Shown here in pieces: positions 44,379-53,043 of a stretch of DNA of 64,000 bases. Numbering within the stretch: the stretch's first letter is position 1; the number at the start of each line of letters is the position of its first letter. The notes beneath the pieces were generated by a model, which ran no database searches, was not told where the DNA came from, and saw only the letters and a program-made list of their open reading frames with translations. Source of the stretch: Bradyrhizobium mercantei (lineage in GTDB: Bacteria > Pseudomonadota > Alphaproteobacteria > Rhizobiales > Xanthobacteraceae). The stretch lies in contig NZ_MKFI01000001.1 of the NCBI RefSeq assembly GCF_001982635.1, forward strand, positions 248,001 to 312,000, read 5' to 3'. The position numbers were made by a program, and so were the translations under genes.

Positions 44379-45167
44379 ATGCGAGATGAAGATGTGTTGG
44401 ACGAGCTGATCACACGGCATCTCGGCTATCACGCCACGGCGCGGCCGATGGCGGCGATGGAGATCGACTATCCGAGCGGCGCCTCGACCGGCCTGCACGC
44501 GCATCCGCGCGGCCAGTTGCTCTACGCGATCGAAGGCGTGATGGTCGTGCGCTGCGCCGAAGGCACCTGGGTGGTGCCACCCAATCGCGCGGTGTGGCTG
44601 GTGGCCGATCTCGAGCACGAGGTCCGGATGTGCGGCGCGGTCAAGATCCGCACCGTGTTCGTCGACGCCGACGCGGCCCCCAATCTGCCGCAGACCAGCT
44701 GCGTGTTCACGGTCTCGCCGCTGCTGCGCGAATTGTTCGTGGCCGCGATGCGCGTGCCGCTGGACTATGCGCCGGCGACCTCCGACGAGCGGCTGATGCG
44801 CGTGCTGCTCGACCAGCTGCGCGAAATCGACGTGCTGCCGCTGCATCTGCCGACGCCGCGCGACAAGAGGCTGGCACGGATCTGCGCGGCGCTGGTGGCC
44901 CGCCCGGACGATACTTCGACCGCCGCGCAGTGGGCGCGCCGGCTGAAGCTGACGCAGAAGACGATCCATCGCCTGTTCGCCAGGGAAACCGGCATGACGT
45001 TCGGCGAATGGCGTCAGCAGGCGCGCCTGCTGTTCGCGCTCGAACGGCTGGCGCGCGGCGCACGGGTGGTCGATGTCGCGCTCGATGCCGGCTATGCCAG
45101 CCAGAGCGCCTTCACCGCGATGTTCCGCAGGCATTTTGGCGTGCCGCCGAACGCGTTCTATCGCTAG
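44379..45167 (+). CDS. AraC family regulator with N-terminal cupin
   Basis: A 262-residue regulator. The N-terminal cupin domain (about 25-100) contains THL-type elements GLHAHPRGQLLYAIEGVMVV and WVVPPNRAVWLV. The C-terminal pair of helix-turn-helix motifs (about 165-258) includes STAAQWARRLKLTQKTIHRL, then VDVALDAGYASQSAFTAMFR and the closing FGVPPNAFYR. Probably controls the divergent EamA gene. Confidence 0.92.
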   Translation: MRDEDVLDELITRHLGYHATARPMAAMEIDYPSGASTGLHAHPRGQLLYAIEGVMVVRCAEGTWVVPPNRAVWLVADLEHEVRMCGAVKIRTVFVDADAAPNLPQTSCVFTVSPLLRELFVAAMRVPLDYAPATSDERLMRVLLDQLREIDVLPLHLPTPRDKRLARICAALVARPDDTSTAAQWARRLKLTQKTIHRLFARETGMTFGEWRQQARLLFALERLARGARVVDVALDAGYASQSAFTAMFRRHFGVPPNAFYR

Positions 45168-45184
45168 GCCGTCGCGGCGGAGAA

Positions 45185-46087
45185 CTATCGCTCCGCAGCC
45201 GCTGACTGGGCGGCCGCCCCCAGGATCCAATCCCTGAACGCCGCGATCTTCGGAAGCCCCTGCCGGTTGTCGGGGCAGACGAGATAATAGGCGAACTCCT
45301 CCAGATGCGCGGTCTCGAGCAGCTGGATCAGTTCGCCGTTCTCGATCTCATGCGCGACCATTGCCGCCGGCAGCAGCCCCGCGCCCTGCCCGGTCAGCAC
45401 GGCTTTCAGCAGCAGACCGCTGTCGTCGAACGACGGTCCGCGCGGCGTGCGGACCTCCGCGATGCCGTTGGCCTGAAACCACAGGCTCCACCCCTTGCGG
45501 TCGGCATCATGCACCTGCGGCCAGCCCGCGAGTTCGCCGGGAGATTTCGGCAGCCCGAGACGCGCGACCAGCGCAGGCGATGCCACCACGACCATCTCGA
45601 CCGTGACGACGCGATCGCTGCGCAGCCCCGGATAGCGGCCGAGGCCATGGCGCACTGCGACGTCGACGCCGCTGCGCGAGAAATCGACCACCGTGTTGCT
45701 GGTGACGATCTGCAGGTCGATCTCGGGATGCGCATTCTGAAATGACGCCATGCGCGGCACCAGCCAGGCCGACGCGAAGAACGGCGTGACGCTCACCGTC
45801 AGCGTGCCGACGTCGACTGACGCAGCGACGCGGCGCGAGGCCTCCGCGATCTGGCGAAACGCGTTGCGGATCGACGGCAGATAGTCGCGCCCGGCATCGG
45901 TGAGATAGATGCCGCGCGGCACCCGCTCGAACAGCTTGACGCCGAGATGGGCCTCCAGCGTCTTGAGCATCTGACTGACCGCGCCCGGCGTCACATACAG
46001 CTCTTCAGCCGCGAGCTTCACCGAGAGATGGCGGGCGGCGGATTCGAACGCCTTGAGCGCATTCAGGGGTGGAAGCCTGCTTTCCAT
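45185..46087 (-). CDS. LysR family regulator (GcvA-like)
   Basis: A 300-residue regulator. The winged-helix N-terminus reads LPPLNALKAFESAARHLSVK, then LAAEELYVTPGAVSQMLKTL and LFERVPRGIYLTDAGRDYLP, the GcvA subgroup pattern. The substrate-binding domain (about 90-295) is complete. Two identical TTAGATTTTCTAA sites lie in the 195 bp between it and the thioesterase-MFS genes, one directly at its own start codon. Autorepression and control of that operon are likely. Confidence 0.93.
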   Translation of the reverse strand: MESRLPPLNALKAFESAARHLSVKLAAEELYVTPGAVSQMLKTLEAHLGVKLFERVPRGIYLTDAGRDYLPSIRNAFRQIAEASRRVAASVDVGTLTVSVTPFFASAWLVPRMASFQNAHPEIDLQIVTSNTVVDFSRSGVDVAVRHGLGRYPGLRSDRVVTVEMVVVASPALVARLGLPKSPGELAGWPQVHDADRKGWSLWFQANGIAEVRTPRGPSFDDSGLLLKAVLTGQGAGLLPAAMVAHEIENGELIQLLETAHLEEFAYYLVCPDNRQGLPKIAAFRDWILGAAAQSAAAER

Positions 46088-46090
46088 GAT

Positions 46091-46103
46091 TTAGATTTTC
46101 TAA
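46091..46103. promoter_or_regulatory. candidate LysR operator, copy 1
   Basis: TTAGATTTTCTAA, a dyad with arms TTAGA/TCTAA, sits 4-16 bp upstream of the lysR ATG. It has the T-N11-A format of LysR sites and is identical to the copy at 46213-46225. Confidence 0.6.
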
Positions 46104-46212
46104 TCCACAATGCACAGCAAATCTGGTTTGCCAGCTCGGCCGCACGGGCGTTTCATCAGCCTATCTTAACGCCAAAAGCCGCGTCAACGCAGAGAGGCCC
46201 GAATCATGAAAG

Positions 46213-46225
46213 TTAGATTTTCTAA
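46213..46225. promoter_or_regulatory. candidate LysR operator, copy 2
   Basis: A second exact TTAGATTTTCTAA, 122 bp from the first and 58 bp before the thioesterase ATG. Two identical 13-bp dyads in so short a high-GC region are unlikely by chance. Confidence 0.6.
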
Positions 46226-46282
46226 GCTTTCTCCAGGGCTATCGGCGGTGGCTTTCGGTTCCCGGATGGAGCCCCGACAAGA

Positions 46283-46789
46283 ATGACTGAGGTCCCAAAT
46301 AAACTCGCGCCGCACGAGATCGGTGCTGGCGGCCAAGCCAGCCAACTCGTCGAGCGCATCAACGCGTCGCAGGCCGGCAGCCTGCCCGGCCTGTTGGACT
46401 TTCATTGGCTCGAAGCCGGACGCGGTCTCATCCGCGGCCGCTTCGAGATTGCCGCGAAACACTTCTCGCCGCACGGGCTGTTGCACGGCGCCAGCATCGT
46501 CGCGCTGGCGGATACCGCGTGCGGGTTCGGCTGCCTCGCCTCCTTGCCGGACGGCGCCATCGGCTTCGCCACCGGCGAGTTGAAGACGAACTTCATCGGC
46601 GCCGCGCGCGAAGGCGGCGTGAGCTGCGCGGCGCGCCTCGTTCACGCCGGGCGCACCACCCAGGTCTGGGATGCCGATGTCAGCAGCGAGGCGACCGGCA
46701 AGACCATCGCGCTGTTTCGCTGCACGCAGATGCTGCTCTATCCGCCGGCCAAGGCCGGCGAGCGCGCGGCACAGGGAGAACGAACATGA
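46283..46789 (+). CDS. PaaI-type hotdog-fold thioesterase
   Basis: A 168-residue predicted acyl-CoA thioesterase. Hotdog elements are FHWLEAGRGLIRGRFEIAAK, the active-site helix HFSPHGLLHGASIVALADTA, and FATGELKTNFIGAAREGGVS. The C-terminal strand GKTIALFRCTQMLLYPPAK is complete. Its stop overlaps the next ATG (ATGA), so it is coupled to an MFS carboxylate-type carrier. The pair may import and process an organic acid under control of the divergent LysR protein. Confidence 0.85.
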   Translation: MTEVPNKLAPHEIGAGGQASQLVERINASQAGSLPGLLDFHWLEAGRGLIRGRFEIAAKHFSPHGLLHGASIVALADTACGFGCLASLPDGAIGFATGELKTNFIGAAREGGVSCAARLVHAGRTTQVWDADVSSEATGKTIALFRCTQMLLYPPAKAGERAAQGERT

Positions 46790-48048
46790 GGAACGCCGTG
46801 ATGCACGCCGGTTATCAACGCGCAAAGCCGTTCTACGGCTGGTATGTCGTCGCGGCAGCCTTCGTCGTGACGCTCATTGGCTTCGGCAGCGCCTACACGT
46901 TCTCGTCCTTCGTCGAGTCCTTGCAGCGGGAGTTCGGCGCCTCGCGCGGCTCGGTCTCGCTGGTGTTCTCGTTCGCGGGCTTCCTGTATTTCGGGCTCGG
47001 CATCGTCTCCGGCCCGCTCGCCGACCGCTGGGGCGCACGCAGGCTTGCTGGCGTCGGAATGGCGCTGGTCGGCCTCGGCATGGTGCTGGCGGGACAGGCA
47101 CAGACCATCCTTCAGGTCTATGCCGCCTACAGCATCGGCATCGGCGCCGGCGTCGGCTGCGCCTACGTCCCGACCTTGGGCGCCGTGCAACGCTGGTTCG
47201 TCCGGCGGCGCGGTTTCGCATCGGGCCTTGCCGTCAGCGGGATCGGCGTCGGGACATTGGTGATGCCGCCGCTCGCAACCTGGCTGATCACGAGCTTCGG
47301 CTGGCGCGATGCCTATGTCGTGCTGGGTGTCGTTGCCGCCGTCGCCGGCATCGGAGCATCGCTCCTGATCGCGGACGATCCGCGCCGCTACGGCACCGGG
47401 CCCGACGGCGATCCGCTCGAGGCGGCATCGGCCGCGCCACTCCGCCAGGGTGTTTCGATCCGCGATGCGGTGCGGACCGCCCGCTTCGCCGGGCTCTATG
47501 CGGCCTGCCTGATCAGCGCGTTCGGGGTGTTCGTGCCCTTCGTGCATCTGGTGCCCTTTGCGGTCGACCACCAGGTGGCGCCGACGCTCGCCGTGCTGCT
47601 GCTCGGGATGATCGGTGTCGGCAGCACCGCCGGCCGGTTCTTCCTCGGCGGCATCGCCGACCGTGTCGGCCGCGATGCGTTCCTGGTTGCGATGTATCTC
47701 GGCATGGCGGTCTCGCTGGCGATCTGGGCGCTCGCCGGCAGCTTCTGGTCGCTCACGGCCTTCGCGCTGCTGTTCGGCGTGTTCTACGGCGGCTGGGTCG
47801 CGATCCTGCCCGCCGTGGTCACTGACCATTTCGGCGGCCGCAATGTCGGCGGCATCATCGGCATCCTCTACACCAGCGTCGCGTTCGGCACGCTGCTCGG
47901 CCCCAGCGCCGCCGGCTTCGCATTCGATATCAGCCACAGCTACTTCATTCCGGTGGCGATCAGCGCAGCCGCCAACCTCGTCGCCGCCCTCATCGCTGTC
48001 GCGACGATGCGAACGGCCTCGCCGATCGCCTCGGTCGCGCAGGCATGA
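46786..48048 (+). CDS. MFS transporter, monocarboxylate/oxalate-formate type
   Basis: A 420-residue, twelve-helix carrier. The N-terminal PFYGWYVVAAAFVVTLIGFG and LQREFGASRGSVSLVFSFAG are typical of the OFA/MCT branch. Motif A appears as GPLADRWGARR, and its C-terminal counterpart as GGIADRVGRDAF. Good AGGGAG ribosome site; the ATG overlaps the thioesterase stop by 4 bp. The substrate is probably a small organic anion; not determined. Confidence 0.9.
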   Translation: MRNAVMHAGYQRAKPFYGWYVVAAAFVVTLIGFGSAYTFSSFVESLQREFGASRGSVSLVFSFAGFLYFGLGIVSGPLADRWGARRLAGVGMALVGLGMVLAGQAQTILQVYAAYSIGIGAGVGCAYVPTLGAVQRWFVRRRGFASGLAVSGIGVGTLVMPPLATWLITSFGWRDAYVVLGVVAAVAGIGASLLIADDPRRYGTGPDGDPLEAASAAPLRQGVSIRDAVRTARFAGLYAACLISAFGVFVPFVHLVPFAVDHQVAPTLAVLLLGMIGVGSTAGRFFLGGIADRVGRDAFLVAMYLGMAVSLAIWALAGSFWSLTAFALLFGVFYGGWVAILPAVVTDHFGGRNVGGIIGILYTSVAFGTLLGPSAAGFAFDISHSYFIPVAISAAANLVAALIAVATMRTASPIASVAQA

Positions 48049-48068
48049 CGCAGCCGCCGGCCAGGCCC

Positions 48069-49046
48069 TTAAGGTAGCAAGACGACCTTGCCGGTCGTCT
48101 TGCGCGCCTCGATCATGCGATGCGCCCTCGCAATCTCGCCGAGGGCGTATCGACCAGCGATGCGCACCGTGAGCTCGCCGCGTCCGATCAGCGCATAGAG
48201 CTCCGCCAGGTCGGTGCGCACGTTCTCGGCCGTGAGCAGCGGGATCAGCGCCAGCCCTTCCAACGACTGGTTCTGACCAAACATCGCGTTGAGGGCCGCG
48301 TGATCGAGATCGGCCCGACCGAGCGCACCGAACAGCACCTGGCCTTGCGGCGCGAGCGCAGCAAGGTACTCGTGCGCGATTCCCCCGACGAAGTCGTAGA
48401 CCACGTCGATACCCTCGCCGCTCGCCGCGTCGGCAACCGCCGCCCCCCAGCCGTCGCAAGCCGTGACGACGCCGGCATCCGCGCCAAGAGCCCGGGCAAT
48501 CGCGATCTTCTCGTCGGAGCCGGCGGCCGCGATGATCCTGCGCGCGCCTTGCCGTCGGGCGAGCTGGACGATGAGGGCGCCGACGCCGCCTGCGGCGGCC
48601 GGGATCAACACCGTTTTGCCGGTTGCCGGTGACCGCCGCACGGCATGGAGCGCGGTCAGCCCCTGCACCATAGCCGCCACAGCGGCATCGAAGGGCACGT
48701 CATCCGGGATCGGATGCACGGCACGGGCGTCGACCGTCACGAATTGTGCGTAGCCCCCGCCGAGGCCATGAGCGAACAGCGGAACCGCAACGCGGCTGCC
48801 GACGACTGTGCCGGCGTGGCCGTTGCCGCCGATGTCCTCGACGACACCAGCGACTTCGACGCCCGGGGTCATCGGAAGCTGCGGCGTGAAGCCATAACGG
48901 CCGGCCCTCATCAGCACCTCGAAGTAGTTCACCCCGGCGGCCATCACGCGGATCAGCACCTCGCCCACGCGAGGCGCCGGCCGAGGAATATCAACGACGT
49001 CGAGCACGTCAGGTCCGCCGAAGCGGCTCAGGACAACAGCTTGCAT
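48069..49046 (-). CDS. zinc-independent quinone oxidoreductase (MDR superfamily)
   Basis: A 325-residue NADPH-dependent reductase. The N-terminal GroES-like domain begins MQAVVLSRFGGPDVLDVVDI and includes GVNYFEVLMRAGRYG; it lacks the structural-zinc cysteines. The Rossmann domain has AAAGGVGALIVQLARRQGAR as its nucleotide loop. It probably reduces quinones or enals. Divergent from an HxlR-family regulator by 92 bp, the usual arrangement for electrophile-sensing HxlR proteins and their detoxifying target. Confidence 0.9.
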   Translation of the reverse strand: MQAVVLSRFGGPDVLDVVDIPRPAPRVGEVLIRVMAAGVNYFEVLMRAGRYGFTPQLPMTPGVEVAGVVEDIGGNGHAGTVVGSRVAVPLFAHGLGGGYAQFVTVDARAVHPIPDDVPFDAAVAAMVQGLTALHAVRRSPATGKTVLIPAAAGGVGALIVQLARRQGARRIIAAAGSDEKIAIARALGADAGVVTACDGWGAAVADAASGEGIDVVYDFVGGIAHEYLAALAPQGQVLFGALGRADLDHAALNAMFGQNQSLEGLALIPLLTAENVRTDLAELYALIGRGELTVRIAGRYALGEIARAHRMIEARKTTGKVVLLP

Positions 49047-49138
49047 GGCAGAGTTCCCAGTGGGTTTTCAGGAAACTGCCCTGGATATGCTATCTGGCTC
49101 TACGCACCATTTGCTCCCCAAGACACCCGGAGGTGACC

Positions 49139-49477
49139 ATGACGAGGGTCGTGAACAGGCTGCCGTCCCTGCCGATCGAACGGGCCTTGAAGACGATCTC
49201 CGGACGCTGGAAGGCCGTGATCCTTTATCACTTGATGGATGGACCGAAGCGCCTGTCGGCTCTGCAGCGGCTGCTGCCGCAGATCAGCCAGAAGGTCCTC
49301 GTGCAGCAACTGCGCGAGCTCGAGGAACATCGCCTCGTCGACCGCAAGGTATTCGGCCAGGTCCCGCCGCGCGTGGACTACTCCGCCACCCCGCTCGGCC
49401 TGAGCCTGCAGCCGATCATGCTTGCGCTGTGCGAATGGGGCACGCATCACGCGCGCGAGCTGGACGAGTCTCGATGA
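49139..49477 (+). CDS. HxlR family transcriptional regulator
   Basis: A 112-residue winged-helix protein. The family core is IERALKTISGRWKAVILYHL, then MDGPKRLSALQRLLPQISQK and VLVQQLRELEEHRLVDRKVF, ending with YSATPLGLSLQPIMLALCEW. Here the frequently redox-active N-terminal cysteine is absent; the only Cys is near residue 101. ATG 49139 has a perfect GGAGGTG. Probable regulator of the divergent quinone oxidoreductase. Confidence 0.92.
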   Translation: MTRVVNRLPSLPIERALKTISGRWKAVILYHLMDGPKRLSALQRLLPQISQKVLVQQLRELEEHRLVDRKVFGQVPPRVDYSATPLGLSLQPIMLALCEWGTHHARELDESR

Positions 49478-49630
49478 AATGGCCGATTGCATCGTCCGTC
49501 CGCGCAATGCGAAAATTGGCGCGGCGGCTGCAGCCGGCCGATAGAGACCGTCCGCGAACCGCTGCGGCCGGGCAAATGCGCCGCGTGCTCTACCCTTTCC
49601 GCCCAATTGAATTAGCCGATCGCTTCGCCG

Positions 49631-50350
49631 ATGACCCGCTCTGCCTCTGCCACCACCTGGACATACCGGCGCGCGGACCGTGACGACATCGTCGAGCTGG
49701 CATCGTGGCGCGGTGCCGGCTCGCTTGGCCTCAGGCCCCACTTCCATGACGAGAGCCAGATCGTCGTGGTGCTGTCGGGATCACGCGCCTTTCGCATCGA
49801 CGGTGCGACCGTGACCGTGCCTGCGGGCCATGCCGCGCTCATCCCGGCGGGGATGCTGCACGCACCGGTGCCGACCCCGGACGACGAGACGGTATGCCTG
49901 AACGCCTATGTTCCGGCCAGCCGCGCCTCGTCATCGCTTAGCATCCTCCGCATTGGGGCACGGTGGCGAAACGCCGACGAGATATCGCCCGACCACATCC
50001 GCGAGATCGCCGACGACACGCTGTCGCGCGAGCGATCACCGTCGGCCAGGCTGATCGACAGGAGCGAGCTCGGCATCGCCCTGACCGCGAGTGTGGAGCC
50101 GATCGGCGCGATTGCCGCAGGCTTCGGGCGAAGCCGCGAAGGCTTCAGCCGCATGGTGAGGCGTGAGCTCGGCGTGGCGCCGCATGCGTTCCGCCTGCTG
50201 GCGCGGCTCAACCATGCCCGGCAGTTGCTGCGCGCCGGCGAGCCGATCGCAGCCGTTGCGGCCGATACGGGCTTCTCCGACCAGAGCCACCTCACCCGCC
50301 TGTTCCGTCGCACCTTCGGCACGACGCCGGGCGTCTACTGGCGCGACTGA
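49631..50350 (+). CDS. AraC family regulator with cupin sensor domain
   Basis: A 239-residue regulator. The N-terminal cupin has LRPHFHDESQIVVVLSGSRA and VPAGHAALIPAGMLHAP. The C-terminal AraC DNA-binding part (about 145-238) contains SREGFSRMVRRELGVAPHAF and AAVAADTGFSDQSHLTRLFR, ending FGTTPGVYWRD. It is 73 bp upstream of a TauE/SafE permease on the same strand and may control it. Confidence 0.9.
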   Translation: MTRSASATTWTYRRADRDDIVELASWRGAGSLGLRPHFHDESQIVVVLSGSRAFRIDGATVTVPAGHAALIPAGMLHAPVPTPDDETVCLNAYVPASRASSSLSILRIGARWRNADEISPDHIREIADDTLSRERSPSARLIDRSELGIALTASVEPIGAIAAGFGRSREGFSRMVRRELGVAPHAFRLLARLNHARQLLRAGEPIAAVAADTGFSDQSHLTRLFRRTFGTTPGVYWRD

Positions 50351-50423
50351 AGCGCCGTCACAGACATTCCAGACCAGCCGTTGCTCCGTCCGCTAGCCTG
50401 CTCGCGCTGCAAAGGGGTGAAGG

Positions 50424-51188
50424 ATGGATATCCGGACAAGTCTTCTGCTGCTCGTGGCCGGTGTCGCGGGCGGCATCATCAACGCATTGGCGGGCGGCGC
50501 GACGCTCATCACGTTTCCGGCGATGCTCACGGCTGGCCTGCCCGCCGTGATCGCCAATGCATCGAATGCGGTGGCGATCTCGCCGGGACATCTGATCGCA
50601 GCGCTCGCCGATCGCGGCAAGCTCCCGCCGGCGACGCGACGCACGATCAGCTTCATGGCCGTCTCCACGCTTGGCGGCGCAGTCGGCGCCGGCGTGCTGT
50701 TGCTGCTTCCCGAGCGGCTGTTCGTCCTGCCGGTGCCGGCCCTGATCGCATTCGCGACGCTGCTGTTTGCCTTCGCGCCGCAGATCCAGGGATGGACCAT
50801 CGCCCGCCGGAAGACCGCGACCTTGCCGCCGAACGGCGCGAGCAGTGCAGTGCTGGGATTGGCGTGCGTCTATGGAGGTTTCTTCGGGGCCGGTCTCGGC
50901 GTCATCCTGACCGCGGTGCTATCGATCACCGAACCCAACGACATCAGGGCGATCAAGGCGCTGAAGAACCTGCTCGCGACCTGCGTGTCGCTCGCCGCCA
51001 CGTTGATCTTCGTGTTTCAGGGCGCGGTGCGATGGCCGGAGACGGCGACGATGCTGCTCGGCGCCATGGCCGGCGGCTATGCCGGAGGCTACCTGATCCG
51101 GATTCTCCCCGGGCCGGTCGTCCGGCAGTTCGTGATCGTGGCTGGCGCGGTGATGACCGTGATCTATGCCGCGCGATACTGGTGCTAG
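50424..51188 (+). CDS. TauE/SafE family permease
   Basis: A 254-residue inner-membrane protein with seven to eight hydrophobic segments. Family marks are LLLVAGVAGGIINALAGGAT at the N-terminus and ACVYGGFFGAGLGVILTAVL in the middle. A second member of this family sits at 40369-41127, but the two are clearly diverged. GGGGTGAAGG precedes the ATG. Possibly cotranscribed with the upstream AraC gene. Confidence 0.88.
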   Translation: MDIRTSLLLLVAGVAGGIINALAGGATLITFPAMLTAGLPAVIANASNAVAISPGHLIAALADRGKLPPATRRTISFMAVSTLGGAVGAGVLLLLPERLFVLPVPALIAFATLLFAFAPQIQGWTIARRKTATLPPNGASSAVLGLACVYGGFFGAGLGVILTAVLSITEPNDIRAIKALKNLLATCVSLAATLIFVFQGAVRWPETATMLLGAMAGGYAGGYLIRILPGPVVRQFVIVAGAVMTVIYAARYWC

Positions 51189-51198
51189 ATGGAGCGAG

Positions 51199-51214
51199 GG
51201 AGCCGAGGCTCCCG
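51199..51214 (+). terminator. hairpin after the TauE/SafE gene
   Basis: GGGAGCC-GA-GGCTCCC forms a 7-bp stem (extended by GAGC/GCTC-type pairs outside) starting 10 bp after the stop codon. No T-run is present. A repeat follows at once. Confidence 0.4.
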
Positions 51215-51230
51215 GCTCGATAACGACCGG

Positions 51231-51284
51231 CGCGTTTTCGAGCGAAGCGGGTACCGGTTCGCGTGAAGAAAGCGCGTCAAACGA
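51231..51284. repeat. dispersed repeat, GTTTGACGCG-ACCGGTWYCC family
   Basis: Reading the minus strand, CGTTTGACGCGCTTTCTTCACGCGAACCGGTACCCGCTTCGC... matches the element at 58180-58213 (GTTTGACGCGTTTTCTTCACGCGAACCGGTATCC) with two differences over 34 bp. It sits between the TauE gene and the stop codon of the Sel1-like gene. Confidence 0.75.
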
Positions 51285-51287
51285 AAC

Positions 51288-51563
51288 CTAATGCGTCGTC
51301 ATCCAGGCGCGGGCTTCGCGCTGGGCGGCCGCGATCTCGACATCGGACATCTGCTCGGCGACTTCGCGGCGGTGCGCGATCGCGTCAGTACGCCCCTTGA
51401 GCGCCGCCAGGTTGAACCATTTGTGCGCCGCGACGAGGTTGACCACCCCGGAGCGACCGCTCGCCCAGTACATGCCACGTTCGAACAGCACGTCCTGGAT
51501 TGCAGTCGCAGCAACCGGGACTGCGCTTTCCTGATCGATGACCCCCTGAAACATTGTCGTCAT
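51288..51563 (-). CDS. Sel1-like repeat small protein
   Basis: A 91-residue protein with one clear Sel1-type motif, VVNLVAAHKWFNLAALKGRT, and a C-terminal helix with the common MSDVEIAAAQREARAWM ending. A single repeat plus caps is too small to form a full solenoid. Short proteins of this type occur in bradyrhizobia without known role. The ATG is preceded by AAAAAAGGGG. Confidence 0.7.
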   Translation of the reverse strand: MTTMFQGVIDQESAVPVAATAIQDVLFERGMYWASGRSGVVNLVAAHKWFNLAALKGRTDAIAHRREVAEQMSDVEIAAAQREARAWMTTH

Positions 51564-52344
51564 TCCCCTTTTTTGTTGTTGGCCGCCCTCCCCCGAGCGC
51601 GGCCCCCGTCCACTGTTGAACTACCCTGCTATTCCCGCGCTGATCCTTTGGATCATGCGCTCGCCGTTTGCCGGCTTGTTGGGATGATCATGGCCCATCA
51701 AATTTGAAGAGCGGTTTAAGTATCGCGATGAACGGGATGTAAACCGGCGCCGCCGGGCACGCCTGCCGGAATCGAAGAAGTGCCTGTGCCGCAGGCACTT
51801 CCTTGCATTCATGAACACCGGTTTACCCTGCTGTTTCGGACAACGATAACCATGGCGGACAATGGCCGCGGGCGATCGCCAGCCTGGGCGGGCAGTCAGT
51901 CCGGAAATTGGCGGAGGGATGGCACGACCAGCGGACCGCGTGCGGGCGGGTGCACGGACAAATGCAAAGCGAGGCCGTCAGGCCTCATGTCGATCCGGAA
52001 CTGGAATGGGAAAGTGGCTGCCGGGCGCGGACTGCGCGGGCCGCCGGAACGAGGGGGTCGGCGAACACGTCAGGACCAGATTTCAGCTCGGCATTCTCGC
52101 CGGCGAAATTGCGGAACCAAGCGGGCTCCGCACCGAACGAAGAAATCTCTGTTTCTTCTGCCGGACCGGTTTTGGGAAGGTTGCCCTCTCCGAAATACGA
52201 TCCAGCCGTTTGACCTGATGTCTCGCCGACACCCTCTTTCGTCAGCCAGAGCCTTGGGGTGGGATGTGCCTCTCAGCAGTCCGTCCGCTGGCTCTCGCGA
52301 CGTGCCGGCGTCAAGCCGCCGGCAATCCTCTCAAGGCGAGAGGC
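51564..52344. other. 781-bp region without a supported gene
   Basis: Several open frames cross it, but their translations are low-complexity Arg/Gly-rich sequences without ribosome sites. The only structure I can support is the hairpin at 51777-51801. It could hold a regulatory RNA or decayed sequence. Confidence 0.4.
51777..51801. repeat. isolated perfect hairpin
   Basis: GAAGTGCCTG-TGCCG-CAGGCACTTC is a 10-bp perfect stem in otherwise structureless DNA. On the plus strand it is followed by CTTGCATTC, which is not a T-run. It does not match the other repeat families in the window. Confidence 0.55.
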
Positions 52345-52443
52345 TTACTTCTTCTTGGCGACCTTGCGGGTCTTCTTCGCAGTCTTCTTCACTGCGCTCT
52401 TCGCCTTCTTCGCCTTCTTCGCCTTCTTTGCCTTCTTAGCCAT
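52345..52443 (-). CDS. 32-residue lysine/alanine-rich basic protein (histone H1-like)
   Basis: A tiny protein starting MAKKAKKAKKAKKAK and ending KKTRKVAKKK: 18 of 32 residues are Lys or Arg, most of the rest Ala. An ideal GGAGGG ribosome site lies 5 bases before ATG 52443. The AKKA periodicity resembles the C-terminal tails of histone H1 or bacterial H1-like proteins such as AlgP and HctB. DNA or RNA binding is inference. It is flanked by 600-780 bp of gene-free DNA on both sides. Confidence 0.75.
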   Translation of the reverse strand: MAKKAKKAKKAKKAKSAVKKTAKKTRKVAKKK

Positions 52444-53043
52444 GTTGCCCTCCAGTATGTGAGATGGCTCTACTTCGCTGCGTGCACTCGGGAATCGATA
52501 TGCACTACTTCCCGAATACACCAACAGACTGAAAAAAACAGTGTCCCGCTTAAGGAAGTGTTGACGCAGCGGTGGCAGTGCGGACGGCGCGCGCCGCCGT
52601 TCAAATCGACGATGCATTCGCGCGACGATGCAAGAAGTGCAACAGCGGCCGACATCGGCATTTGTCAACGTTGCAGGAAATGCCTTGTATTGCAGGCTTT
52701 CCATGAATTCGCATTGAAGCGATCGACGCACGATCGTCGTTGCGCTGAGTCGCGCGCGACGACGAAAAGCGGCGCGTCGCCGACGCCGAGTCGTAATTTT
52801 TGGCAACGAAAAAATTTTCGTGGGAAAGACGGCTTTTGCCTCGTTTGAGGTCGTCCGAGCCGGATTCGCGAACGAATCGCAGCTTCGGCGATTCGGAGCC
52901 GAGGGCGTCAGTGCGACCGTCGACCGAGGGTGTGAGGCAGGGTCACGCCGCGTTCACGCGCGCGCGACGGCGCGAGAGGCGATCGCGCGGGAGCATGATC
53001 CGGTTGGATCATGCGCCAAGGACAACATCATTGTCCTGTTCGT
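52444..53043. other. 600-bp region without a supported gene
   Basis: It contains the promoter side of the lysine-rich gene and, at its right end, the hairpin at 52993-53014. Frames on both strands are open but carry no recognisable product. A patch near 52795-52815 (TTTTTGGCAACGAAAAAATTTTCG) is unusually AT-rich for the window. Confidence 0.4.
52993..53014 (-). terminator. hairpin downstream of gatB (repeat-related)
   Basis: GCATGATCC-GGTT-GGATCATGC is a perfect 9-bp stem 30 bp past the gatB stop. It shares the GCATGATC...GATCATGC arms of the repeat at 8878-8922. No T-run on the minus strand, so a terminator role is possible but unproven. Confidence 0.5.

Noticed and set aside
51780..52439. 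219-residue plus-strand frame in the gene-poor region
   Set aside because: The end is antisense to the lysine-rich gene and reads as a run of Phe/Leu/Ser; no ribosome site or homology pattern.
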